Positions 1 through 9,389 of a stretch of 30,809 nt of DNA are shown in pieces. Position 1 is the first letter of the stretch. Every line of letters starts with the position of its first letter. The translations under genes were made by a program, and so were the position numbers. The notes below the pieces were generated by a model. That model was not told the origin of the DNA. It worked only from the letters and a program-made list of their open reading frames with translations, and ran no database searches. The stretch comes from Eimeria necatrix. Lineage: Eukaryota; Apicomplexa; Conoidasida; Eucoccidiorida; Eimeriidae. Location of the stretch: assembly GCF_000499385.1 (NCBI RefSeq), contig NW_013654311.1:1-30809 (forward strand). Reading direction: 5' to 3'.

Positions 1-60
1 ACCCTAAACCCTAAACCCTAAACCCTAAACCCTAAACCCTAAACCCTAAACCCTAAACCC
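1..60. repeat. Chromosome-end telomere, (CCCTAAA)n
   Basis: About eight uninterrupted copies of the seven-base repeat CCCTAAA, C-rich strand reading inward, as expected for the left end of a chromosome. The same heptamer is the telomere unit of coccidia. No subtelomeric spacer separates it from the coding-like sequence that starts at about 62. Confidence 0.95.
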
Positions 61-61
61 A

Positions 62-1297
62 GCTCATGATGCGCCTTGCGCAGCTAAGTGCAGCAAACAG
101 CAGCAGCAACACACACAGTCTGGGACCCTGATGCGGCAGCAAAAGTGCCCGGCGGCCTCTCTAGACAAAGTTTCGGGCCTCAGCATATGGGAACGTGCGG
201 GGACTGCAGCAGCAACAGCAGCAGCAGTAGACGGCAGCAGCAGCACCGAACTGCAAAACGGCGAAGCTGAGGAATCAGAGCCTATGGAGAAACTCCTCGA
301 CTGCCCGGCGGCAGCGGCCGCCCGCGTGCTGCAGCAGCTGCTGCGGCGGTTGCTGCAGCCTGTGAAAAGCGCCAAAGATGCACAAGACGCCCTGGCAGCC
401 CTGACAGATCTTCTGACGCTGCGGGGCCTGGATGACTTGAATTAGGGCGCAGAGTCGCAGCAGCTGCTGCTGCTGTCGGGGTTTTCTCAGGATTTTGCTC
501 GCTTTCTGAGCTGCCCGTTTGTGCATACTAATATATTTCACAGCGCATGCATGGACTACGCCCATCGTTCTGCTGCTACATATCCAGACAAAAATCCCAG
601 CGCTGTTCTGAAAGAAATGCCACTGGGAAGGCGGCGGGAGCTGCGGCTCGCTGCGCTGCGAGATGCAGCAGAACTCAAGCAGCGAGCTATGCTGCTGCTG
701 CGCTTCTGCCTTCCTATGCTTGCCGAAGATCGCAGGAGCCAATCAGCTCTCGTCTGCGGCACCCTTGCTGTGCTGCAACCGCCCAGCAAGCTGCAGAAGC
801 AGCCAGACGCATGCAAGACGGGCTGCTGCGAAGCTGCCAAGGAGCACGGCGGCCGTGTTGCAAATGCTGCTGCAGGTACTGCTGCAGGCGCTGCTGCAGT
901 GGATATTGCTGCACGCGCTGCAGCAGACGCTGCTGGTGATGCTGCTGCAGGAGCTGTTGCAGACACTGTTGTAGACGCCGCAGAAGACGCCGTTGCAGAC
1001 CCTCCTGCAGACGCTGTTGCTGCGGCTGCTGCAGACTCTGCTGCAGAGGCTGCTGCAAGCGCTGTTGCAGGCGCTGCCGCCGGCGCTGCTGCAACCGGTG
1101 CTGCGGACGCTGCTGCAGACGTTGCTGCAGGCCGCTCGAGCGACATTGACAATCAGCGGAGTTAGAGTGAAATAGAAAAGATGAATGAAGAGGAGGCTGA
1201 GGGAAAAGAGGATTGCGATTTCGCCCGGTGTACTATCTTTGCCGTTTCAAACCCAGAGCCCTCGGCTTTTATTTCAAATTGCACGTTGCCTCTTTGA
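62..1297 (+). pseudogene. Degenerate subtelomeric reading frame, abutting the telomere
   Basis: I do not recognise this protein. One reading frame stays open from the telomere edge (about 62) through the first ATG at 131 to 1297, broken only by TAG at 443-445 and TAG at 1163-1165, then ends at TGA 1295-1297. The segment 446-800 looks like real coding sequence (a mixed, charged, leucine-rich protein around positions 520-780). From about 850 to 1130 imperfect CTGCTGCAGACG-like repeats give an Ala-rich run in this frame, but a Leu-Leu-Gln repeat in another (663-1175, itself broken by a TAG near 974), so a frameshift may have moved the original frame. It has no obvious introns and is GC-rich throughout. 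Most likely the decayed, 5'-truncated remnant of a gene; readthrough of the TAGs is the alternative. Confidence 0.45.
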
Positions 1298-1848
1298 TGC
1301 CATTCCCCTCTGGACAGCCCCTGAGAGGGGGCTTCCCAACGAAGAATATGGCCTCCGGAAAGGCCAAAAGGTCTCTAAAGTGTGCATGTGTCGCTGCAGA
1401 TGCCGCGGCTGCTGGCGCGTCCCATGTACAGCTCGAGCGCCTCCACGCAAACCGCTGCCTCCTGGAGCTTGTCTCAGAAAGCTATCTTTGCGAGGCGGTG
1501 AATAGCTGCGTGCGACAAATTGTGGAGCTTCAGAACTCGTTTCTTGAGGGCTTTAAGGCTTATATGGAAGCGCCAGAGAGGCCTCCGGGGGCCCCTTTCG
1601 GGGCCCCCAAAGCCTTGAAAGAAGCGGCCGCGGCAGCCAAAAATCAGGCCACTACTGTCTCTCTATAAAACCAAAAGGAACAGGCGACCGCTGCACTCAC
1701 ACAGCTTTTCAAAATATTTGGAATTGCCTGCCCCAGCGCTCTTCAAAAGTGCCTTCGGCAGTATGAGGCTCGAGGCCGTTTGAGCCGCTGGGAGCTCTTA
1801 CCTCGAATCTTTAAAAACACCAGCGGCTCCCTTTCTGGCAATTCATGA
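1213..1848 (+). pseudogene. Degenerate reading frame, possible continuation of the preceding one
   Basis: A second open frame overlaps the end of the preceding one and may be its 3' part after a frameshift. It reads through 1213-1665, meets TAA at 1666-1668, and continues for another 59 codons of normal-looking, Gln-, Lys- and Arg-containing protein to TGA at 1846-1848. It contains a short Pro-Gly-Ala-Pro tract encoded by GGGGCCCC-type DNA at about 1584-1612, the same tract type that interrupts the cysteine synthase, IWR1 and SUMO genes in this window. No family is recognised. The in-frame TAA sits where a single C-to-T change would convert a Gln codon. Confidence 0.4.
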
Positions 1849-2285
1849 GGCATTTTGCAGTCACAAATTGAATTTGTTTCTTGAAACTCTTGAAAAGCCC
1901 CTAGAAACTCTGCAATTTTAGCGTTCTAATCTGCTCGCCTTGTTCCTTTGCTCTTAAAACCCGGCAAATGACTTTGTACTAAAAAGGTATCGCTGCTGCC
2001 AATTGGGGAATTTGCTCAAGTAGACAGTATTAGTGACGTGAACTTTTTTCCCAGCTAGGGATGACCTCTGCTGCATCTGGTCCGCAAACCTCAGAAGTGA
2101 ATTTGAATTCCTCTGAAGCTATAGGCTCAAGGCTATCATTCAAACCATTTTAGGAAATATGTTTCTCGATAAATTCATACCATAGCCCTTAGTGGTTTGG
2201 GCTGGAAAGACTCAATGACTTTAATAAGGTTGTTGCAACTTTTTAAAGAACTGGCAACTGGCCACCTGAATACTGTGAACACCTT
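1849..2285. other. No gene seen
   Basis: Mixed-composition sequence without a convincing reading frame, repeat or RNA gene on either strand. Confidence 0.5.
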
Positions 2286-2474
2286 TTACCTGCGCTTCCC
2301 GCCGCGCAGCAGATCTAGAGCATTTTTAAGCGCCTGTGTCTTTCGATTTCTGTAAAGCCGCTGCAGCTGCTTAGTGGCATTAAACGCTTTTACTGCTGCC
2401 GCTGCTGATGCTGCCTTTAAAGCGAAGCCCAGTTTGCAGGCAAGAGCTTTAAAGAACAAAAGATTGCTCGACAA
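2286..2474 (-). CDS. Short basic Ala/Lys-rich reading frame, possible exon
   Basis: A 62-codon frame on the - strand rich in Ala, Leu, Lys and Arg, with the look of a basic helix (for example AVKAFNATKQL). It lacks a convincing ATG, and a GTAAAA donor-like site overlaps its 3' end, so it may be an internal exon or a relic downstream of the PDI-like remnant, which reads in the same direction. After its TAA the frame stays open for about 37 more codons to a TGA, like the other remnants nearby. Function unknown. Confidence 0.2.
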   Translation of the reverse strand: MSSNLLFFKALACKLGFALKAASAAAAVKAFNATKQLQRLYRNRKTQALKNALDLLRGGKRR

Positions 2475-2840
2475 GCTGAAATACGGTTTCTGAGTTATTT
2501 TTTATTTCGTGCGCATTTAAAGTTCAAAAGCGCCATCTTTCCCTCTTACGGAAAGAAGCAGCAAATGTTCTGAATAAAAGCATTGTTTTAAGACAAGAAT
2601 GAGACTTTGACACAGTTGCTTAAAACAGTTTGTCTTGTTGCTCAGAATGCATGCATGCGTTCCTGTTGCAAAAGCCAAGAGCCCAGCGTCCTCATTTGCA
2701 GACTTTGAGTCTTTTCTGAACTCTTTCGTCGCGATTTCTTGGCGTCTTGAGTTCCCTTTCTGTCAATACTTAATGAGTTGCCAATTTAAGCCTTTTCTGT
2801 CACTGTTTTAGGGACTTAAATTCAAGTTCAAGTTGAAGAT
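2475..2840. other. No gene seen; contains TGCATGC motif
   Basis: No coding signal. Overlapping TGCATGC copies lie at 2648-2658; this hexamer core is a known binding site of ApiAP2 factors in apicomplexans, but no start codon lies near enough to assign it. Confidence 0.4.
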
Positions 2841-4509
2841 TCAGAGTTTCTCCTTGGGGGCTGCAGCCGCGAGGAGGAAGTCGCCGAGCATTTCCATTTA
2901 GGGGGGCCCCATGTAGAGGCGCCTGAGGTAGAGGGCCTGGGGCCCCTCGGAGTATTGCGCGACGGCGGGCAGTTTGGACTTGATTTCGAAGTCAATGAGA
3001 TCATTAAGTTCTGCGTTGAGCTGGGCAAAGAGGAGGCGGCCGCGGAGCTGCTGCTGCTGGCTGAAGGCAGCAGCAACTTGCTTCCAGGCGTCGAGGAGGA
3101 GTTCGCAGCCAGGGCGGCGGGGCTCGTAGTAAAGAACTGCGAAGGGGGTCCTTGGTGCTGCATGCAGAGTCTGGAGGAACTGGTGGTGACTCAGCTCCTC
3201 ACAAGATCCCTCGGGCTCGCAGCACTTAGCCGGTGAGACCTGAAGTGCAGGTCTCGGTTCCCCCGGGCCCACTGCTCGAGAAAGGCCTCGAGGCTGTAGT
3301 ATCTACGAGGCATGAGAAGAGAATACTGTAAAAAGGGAGCGGCCTCTCTTTAGAGCCCAGAGGTCCTCTGGTAGGCCCACGGGTTGGGCCTGGGGTCTTT
3401 GAGGGCAGCCCCCCCCTAGCGGGTGCTAAAGAGGGCGTTGGCCCTGGCGGACTCTTTGAGGCTCTTGCGGGCAATATGGAAGGCTATTTGGGATTTATAT
3501 TCCTCGCAAAACTTCATCAGCAGGTCCGCAATGTCTTGAAAGCTTTCAAAGCGACTCACCCGTACAGACAGCATCACCAGGTGGCCCTGCAAAGGGCCCG
3601 CAGGTACTTCGCCGCAAAACACTTTTCTGTTTTCAGCCTCCAGAAGCAGCCCCAGCACTGCCCACAGCTCCCAGACGGGTTCGGGGGAACTGAGAAAAGT
3701 TTCTTCGCCCAAGTCGAAGGGCAGCAGCTATCTGTACACGTGGAGTTCTTCCTTCTCTGCCTCCTCCATAAACTGCACTTTGAACAAAGTTAACTTCGAC
3801 AGTAGCTACTGCCGCTGCTGCGCCAGCTGCGCCAGCAGCAGCGCCTTCGCGCTGCTCCGGTGGACCCACGCGTGGACCACTTGCCCAATGGGCGAGGCCT
3901 GCGGCCCCCCAGCCCCCTCCTTGAGCTTCAACTCAAGAAAAATCTGCTGCCCAGCCTTCCTCAGCCAGCACCCAATAAGCAAATTCTGCAGTAGCCACGT
4001 CGGGGCCCCCGTAGCTGCTGAACGGCGCGCTGCTGCTGGCCCTGCCCCAGGGTACAGTCGCAGCACGGGGTCCTCCTTAGAGGCCCACCGGGAGACCACA
4101 AGGGGGGCCCCCGTAGTTTCCAGTAGCTCTCGGAACTCCGAACACTTGCTCAGCGGCACTGCCACCATCCGCGCCAGGCTGCCCCAGTCCCGCAGCAGCC
4201 GTTGCGCCTTGCGGCTCTCCCGCAGCGCCTCTTCAGACCACGGGCGGCGGGCAGTCAGCAGCAGCAAAAGCTGCCTATAGGGGACTTCCTTTGGACCCAA
4301 CAGCCCCAGGTCCTCCACAGAAAGAGTCTCTAAAGGGGGCAGCTCTTCTTCTCTAAAGATTCTCCCTCGGTAGCCTGAGCCTTCTCCAAGTGGGCTCTGG
4401 CGTCGGGGCAGCTCCCTAGGGGGTGCTGCAGCGGAGCACCTAAATTTTCTGCTCCTCGGGGATTTGTGGCCTCCGCAGGGAGAATAAAGAAGCCTTTGGG
4501 AAGAGACAT
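2841..4509 (-). pseudogene. Protein-disulfide-isomerase-like (thioredoxin-fold) gene remnant
   Basis: Reading from an ATG at 4509, coding-like sequence continues to TGA at 2841-2843, with about two frameshifts (near 4350 and 3250) and five in-frame stops: TAG 3806-3808, TAG 3728-3730, TAG 3416-3418, TAA 3350-3352 and TAA 2898-2900. The last part (3272-2841) resembles the C-terminal thioredoxin-like domain of PDI: a beta strand FAVLYYEPRRPGCELL where the CxxC active site should be, then an alpha helix, a strand LLFAQLNAEL and a final helix. The redox motif is reduced to one Cys. Upstream, RYYSLEAFLEQWARGN fits the linker before that domain, and the 4318-3806 stretch resembles another thioredoxin-like unit. 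No introns are evident. The stops all lie where Gln would fit. Probably a decayed paralogue; family assignment is by eye. Confidence 0.55.
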
Positions 4510-5742
4510 GTCAAATAAATGCGTAAATACCCGGAAAAATGGAACAAACCCACTCGCACTGCCCCCCGCCGCAGCGGTCGAGCACCAGACCGCAGCACCC
4601 AGGAAAAGTGAGCAGCATACTTAATTATCGCCGAACTTTGTACTGCTCTTCTCTTTCAGTTTTCATATATGCAATTACATTTCAAGGGATTGCGCATTAG
4701 GGGGACTTCGGCCGCTGAGAAACACCTGAGAAGGCCGCGAGACGCTATGGGGATGGAGCAGCTAGAAGATTGAACAGAAGAGAGCCTTCTAGAGACCAGA
4801 GATGCAATAAGCATCTGCTCTGCGCATTTTAAAGAATAACGTATGTTCGAAACATTAATGAACGAACTGAAAGTATTCAAAACCGCGGGAGGAGCCTGCA
4901 GGCGTTGTGCGAAGCTGGGATGTCTGTCTGGGCAGTTGTTCCGTGTTCAAAGCAGCTTAGTCCGCTACCGCTGTAAACGTCAAAAGCATATGAATGAAAA
5001 ACTGATTAAATTTACTCTTTTCAATATTTCTGGCTCGCGAACAAAGCAGATACCACAAAGACACCAAGGTTACTGGTGCGCGATACTGCTCGTGGCGGCG
5101 CGGCTGCAGCGCTGCGAGCCCTCTACACAAGGCTGCTGAAATCCTTCCAATTTGTCGTACTTAATTTAAATGGATTTAACATTTGGTTGCACATCTTGTA
5201 GGTAAACTATGCAGATATCCGAATCGGGGGAGTGCGGGCCAGGAAGGCAGCTGGTGGCGTGATACCGCTCCCCGCTAAATTCTGTAGATCCGAAGGATAG
5301 GCGCATCCTTAATTATCTCTGATTCACATAAATTGTTTTATCTAAATACTAAAAAAAATTAAATAATTAATCATTTCTAATGTACAGTGGAAGCCCGAAA
5401 GTCTGCGACAGGAGCAGCAGCATCGCTGATCACTTGATGCAGCCATCGGCTCGATGCCAACCGTCCTTTACGTCTTTGCATCTCCTTAACACGATTTCTG
5501 TGAAATAAGACAAAAACCTTTAATTGTTTATTTTAAAATTATTTTTCCGTCTCAAACGACATTGAATGCAGTGGGTGCAGAGCCGTCTAAGCCTCCCTGC
5601 CATCTGGTGAAATCAAGAAGTAAATTGTGAACGAACACTGAACCGATATGGAAACGAAATAAATATAGGCCCAATATTCAAAAAGTAAATCTAGCACTGC
5701 ACTCATCTGGTTTGGTACGGGTTGATTGGCTGCAGCGACTAA
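4510..5742. other. Subtelomeric sequence without a recognised gene
   Basis: Mostly moderate-AT, unstructured sequence. A 98-codon frame at 4843-5139 (+) and a 74-codon frame at 4656-4880 (-) overlap each other and have no recognisable motif; I regard both as chance. Confidence 0.4.
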
Positions 5743-5798
5743 GGTTTAACGCTTAGGGTTTAGGGTTTAGCGTTTAACGTTTAGGGTCCAGGGTCTAG
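5743..5798. repeat. Degenerate interstitial telomere repeat, inverted orientation
   Basis: Several imperfect TTTAGGG units (with variants TTTAGCG, TTTAACG, TCCAGGG). The orientation is opposite to the terminal telomere. Confidence 0.85.
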
Positions 5799-5894
5799 TT
5801 TTCAGTAGTTGGGATGCAAGGCTGTATGCGCCTATTCAGCCCGCTGCAAGCCTATAACCCCTAGGCTTAGCAAGCTTTCGGCAGAATTCGTAAT

Positions 5895-5970
5895 CCCCTA
5901 AACCCTAAACCCTATGCCCTAAACCCTAAGCTCTAAACTCTAAACCGTAAACCCTAAACCCTAAACCCTA
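5895..5970. repeat. Degenerate interstitial telomere repeat, same orientation as chromosome end
   Basis: CCCTAAA units with point variants (ATGCCCT, AGCTCTA, AACTCTA, AACCGTA). The mutations indicate an old, internalised tract. Confidence 0.9.
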
Positions 5971-6063
5971 GGGCCTAAGGCCTGGGTTCATAGATGTGCT
6001 GGCGAGCTTTTTGGGCCCTAAATCCTGTGTGCACTAATATGCGCCCTAGTGCCCAGCTCTTAT

Positions 6064-6110
6064 TAAACCCCAAACCCTAAACCCTAAACCCTAAACCCTA
6101 AACCCTAAAA
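6064..6110. repeat. Interstitial telomere repeat
   Basis: About six near-perfect CCCTAAA units in the same orientation as the terminal telomere, about 100 bp from the older tract and 120 bp before the TAGC array. Confidence 0.92.
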
Positions 6111-6227
6111 TTGAAACCTAACTGGAATTCTCGTTTCGCAAATTCTACTTGAATACACTCAAGGGTTTACTGGCCAACAAAACGACAAACAAACTAATCA
6201 GTAAAAGCTGAAGAGCTCATCAACTGC

Positions 6228-6832
6228 GTAGCTAGCTGTAGCTAGCCACAGCTAGCTGCCTGCTTGGCTAGCTAGCCAGTAGCTGGCTAGCTAGCTAGGT
6301 GCAGCGGGACTGATTAAGCAGCTAACTAGCTACCTAACCCATCCAGCTAGCTAGCTAGCTAGCCAGCTAGCCAGCTGGATGCACTTGGCAGCTAGCTAGC
6401 CAGCTAGCTAGCCAGCTAGCTAGCTAACTAACTAGCTGAGTGGTTGGCCAGCTAGCGAGGGTCTAATTCAAAAGGCTATCTGCCAATCAAGTATCGAGCT
6501 GGCCAATCGACACAGCTGCTCAGCTCTCTAGCTAGCTAAGCAGCTGGCTAGCTAGCTAAGTAGCTAGCTCCCTAGCTAAGGAACTGGCTAGCTAGCTAAA
6601 TAGGTGCCTAGCTAGCTAAATAGCTAGCTAGCTAAATAGCTAGCTAGCTAAATAGCTAGCTAGCTAGCTGGCTAGCTAAGTAGCTAGATAGCTACCTAGC
6701 TAGCTAAAAGCTAGCTAGCTAGCTAGCTAAAAAGCTAGCTAGCTAGCTAGCTAAAAAGCTAGCTAGCTAGCTAGCTAGCTAAAAAGCTAGATAGCTAGCT
6801 AGCTAGCTAAAAAGCTAGCTAGCTAGCTAGCT
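6228..6832. repeat. (TAGC)n tetranucleotide array
   Basis: About 600 bp of imperfect GCTAGCTA repeats interrupted by short variants (GCTAAATA, GCTAAAAA, GCCAGCTA). The array is self-complementary. It begins about 17 bp inside the splice donor of CTNNBL1 exon 2 and so occupies what should be intron 2 of that gene. The same array occurs in a kinase intron (19674-20018) and after SUMO (28848-29068). Confidence 0.95.
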
Positions 6833-6848
6833 GGCGGGGGCTGCTCAC

Positions 6849-7847
6849 TTTTCGGGATTGTTTGCGAATTTGATTCTGTCGTGTTGGTTTTTTTTAATTC
6901 TCCTTTCGAGCTGCGCAGCGCAGCGCTTAATGGAGGCCTCTGTGATTTCCTCGACGTGCATCTGCAGCCGGAAATTGCAAATGTTAAAAAATAAAAATAA
7001 AACGAAATAAAATAAATTAAATAAATAAAATAAATAAAATAAAATAAAATAAAATAATAAACAAAACAAAATAACAAGAGCAGACACAGAAGACGGGGAA
7101 ATGAGATCAGGGAGCAACGAGATATTCTTTTAGCCGCTCAATTCAAATAATTCAAATTTTTTATTTCCAACTTTTTCACTGCAGTCTTTCCAGAAGAGAA
7201 AAAGTTATGTCTAAACATTTAAAAAAGAAGTAAAATGCATTTATTTAATTGTAAAAATGTTTTATTTTCGTTTATTATTTATTCATTTGCGCGTGCGCAG
7301 TGTCTGTGGAAGGTGTATGTACACCTGAAGGTGCACCCGCAGCGTTGCTCGTTCTCGCTTGCGCAGAGGCGCCCATTCTCAAATATATAAATAAATAAAC
7401 ATTTATATTTTAAAAACATTTCTTATTTTGAAATAAATAAAACATTTTAAGGAAGAAATGCTCGCGGGGGCTCGCGGCTCTCCTCTTTGCAAGATCAGAT
7501 CGGCGCGAAGCCCCAGATCTGCCACTTCCACCAAAACTAAACGTGAAAATGCATTTCATTTCTTCTTCGCGAGTTTAATAATAATATTTTATTAAAAAGA
7601 ACAAATCCAGGCATTCTTTATTCGTTTTTAAATGCAAAAAGGAGGAAAAGTGAGCAGCTTTCCCCCCGCGCCGTGTGCGCGGCCCGCAGCCAAGTTGGGG
7701 TGTATGTACACCTCACCTCGTCAGCTTGCTCCAAAATCTTCTCAACGGCATTTGCGTCAATTTCGTCTGGCAGATCTTCTAAAGAGACTTTTCCCGAGGA
7801 TCCCGCGAGGGCCCCCCCGGCTTCAGCAGCAGCAGCTGCTGCTGCAC

Positions 7848-7878
<31 letters not shown>

Positions 7879-7980
7879 GTCCCCCAAGTGCCGCTTTGCT
7901 GCAGGGCCTGCCTCCGCCCCGGGCCGCTTCGGCGGCTCCGGCGCCAGAGTGTAGGGCTTGATGATTTCCTCGAGTTCCAT
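6849..7980 (-). CDS. CTNNBL1: CTNNBL1 (beta-catenin-like protein 1) homologue, 5' exons only
   Basis: CTNNBL1 is an armadillo-repeat protein associated with the Prp19/CDC5L splicing complex. Two exons are visible: exon 1 from ATG 7980 to 7717 (88 codons, phase 0, donor GTGAGG) and exon 2 at 6961-6849 (acceptor CTGCAG, donor GTGAGC, phase 2). Exon 2 encodes ASIKRCAAQLERRIKKNQ, then a DRIKFANNPEK stretch, which match the conserved start of the CTNNBL1 N-terminal domain (a helix ending in ...RIKFPDNPEKF in animals). Exon 1 carries Ala runs and an acidic helix SLEDLPDEIDANAV. The usual protein is over 500 residues, but no armadillo exon is found between 6848 and the telomere: downstream lie only the TAGC array, telomere repeats and unrelated remnants. 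So the gene is truncated or the assembly is broken here. Assignment rests mainly on exon 2. Confidence 0.7.
7312..7325. promoter_or_regulatory. GGTGTATGTACACC palindrome (copy 1)
   Basis: Perfect six-base arms around a TG centre, inside intron 1 of the CTNNBL1 homologue. One of several copies in the window; function unknown. Confidence 0.6.
7699..7712. promoter_or_regulatory. GGTGTATGTACACC palindrome at a splice donor (copy 2)
   Basis: Begins four bases inside CTNNBL1 intron 1, directly overlapping the GTGAGG donor on the - strand (donor GT at 7715-7716). Function unknown; could be a DNA-binding site or an RNA hairpin at the 5' splice site. Confidence 0.6.
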
Positions 7981-8018
7981 TTTAGCGGCTAAGTCCTGTT
8001 CTCAAGCCCATTTGGAAA

Positions 8019-8100
8019 AGGGTTTAGGGTTTAGGGTTTAGGGTTTATGGTTTAGGGTTTAGGGTTTAGGGTTTAGGGTTTAGGGTTTAGGGTTTAGGGT
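8019..8100. repeat. Telomere-like repeat just upstream of the CTNNBL1 start
   Basis: About eleven TTTAGGG units on the + strand (one TTTATGG variant), so CCCTAAA on the coding strand of CTNNBL1. It ends about 40 bp upstream of that gene's ATG, in its 5' leader or promoter. Confidence 0.93.
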
Positions 8101-8880
8101 CGGAGGAGGCGGCGAAAGCGGCTCGCGGGGCCGCCACGGGAGGCAGCAGGAGAAGCTGCGAGGGTTTGAAGTGAAAATAAATTTAAAAAATAAATTTTGG
8201 AATTTAAATGAAAGAGATCGGAGTTAAAGAGCTGCTGCTGCTTCGCATGCAGCAGCAGCGAGATCAGCCCAGCCTAGCAGCTGCAGCAGCAGCTGCAGCA
8301 GCAGCACGGAAAAGAAGCAGCTTCGGGGGCACTCGAGATGGGAAAGAAAAGAAATTGAATAAAAATGAATTTAAAAGAGAATTCAACTTCTAACATTGTT
8401 GTATTCCACTTCTTGCTGCTGCATGCGCTGCAGCAGCAGCGCAGCAGCAGCAGCAGCAGTGGAGCCCCGTGGCTGCGAGGGTGGCGAGCAGCTCGAAAGC
8501 GAGCTGCTGCGCCTCAGACATCATTTAAAAGGGGAAAAATAAAAAGTAAATAATTAATAAAAGAAAGAAAGTGAAGATCTATTCGGTTTAGTCCGCGCTT
8601 TCCCGCAGAAGTCCGCCACCGCCGCAGCCGCCGCGCTGTCGCCGCCTGACGAGTCGTCACCCCCCCGAACTTCGGCATTTCCTCCTTCTTTTTCGTCCTT
8701 CCGCTTCTCTAACATTATTAATTAGTTGCAAAAGGACATTTGCCTTCTTTAGTTCGCAGATTTCCGAGTTTTATCGCTTTCCTGGCCCTGGCGCTCACTG
8801 ACTGCCGCAGCGGTCTCAGCGGCAGTTCGCAAACTGCGGCGGCTGCCGATCTTCGCCCAAAACCCGTCAGGTTTCTCTTA
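8101..8880. other. Divergent intergenic region between CTNNBL1 and cysteine synthase, with unassigned coding-like pieces
   Basis: Contains CAG runs (8223-8310, 8418-8460) and three - strand stretches that look partly like exons: a 44-codon frame from an ATG near 8526 (MMSEAQQLAFELL...), an acidic/Ala-rich stretch near 8718-8560, and a basic stretch near 8880-8728. They are not in one frame and I could not join them with good splice sites. They may be exons of an unrecognised gene, leader sequence or chance. Confidence 0.3.
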
Positions 8881-9130
8881 AAACTTCAATAAATAGAAAA
8901 AGAGATTAAAAACTCTTTTTGTCGAGGTATTATTGCCCGGTGGCAGCGCAAATTCGCGGCGAATCGGCCCGCTTTCGGAATTCAAGTTTTCAAGTTTCAG
9001 TGAAGTCCGCAGCTCAATGCGCGTCTTCCGAGCCGCTCTTTCTCCGCATTTTCGCGACATATTCTCTTCAAAGTCTTTTTCTGAGTTATCTGTCTTTTCT
9101 TTTTCTCCTTTTGCGCCTTCAAACCGCCAA

Positions 9131-9352
9131 ATGGCCGCCTTTTCCACCCTCCCGCGGCTGCGGGTCTACGAGGGCTTCCGCCAAGCCGTCGGCAACACTC
9201 CGCTGCTCAAGTTGAAAGCGGCTTCCAAAGCCGCCAATTGCTCCATTTGGGGCAAATGCGAATTCCTCAACCCGGGGGGCTCCGTGAAGGACAGGCCGGC
9301 AGTCAACATGTTGACTTTGGCGGAAGAACGAGGCGAGTTCGCCCGGCTTTGC

Positions 9353-9389
<37 letters not shown>

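Noticed and set aside
1..4509. Genome-wide reassignment of UAA/UAG to Gln
   Set aside because: Recognised genes in the same window end properly at TAA (cysteine synthase, kinase, zinc-finger gene) or TAG (IWR1), so the standard code applies outside the remnants.
4843..5139. 98-codon + strand frame with several Cys
   Set aside because: Overlaps an equally long - strand frame, has no motif, and stands in non-coding-like composition.
6228..6832. TAGC array as a CRISPR array or transposon end
   Set aside because: No spacers, no fixed repeat length and no open frame for a transposase; it is a tetranucleotide repeat.
8878..9147. A 89-codon - strand frame overlapping the cysteine synthase start
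   Set aside because: It is antisense to the first exon and leader of the enzyme, and has no recognisable motif or matching splice partner.
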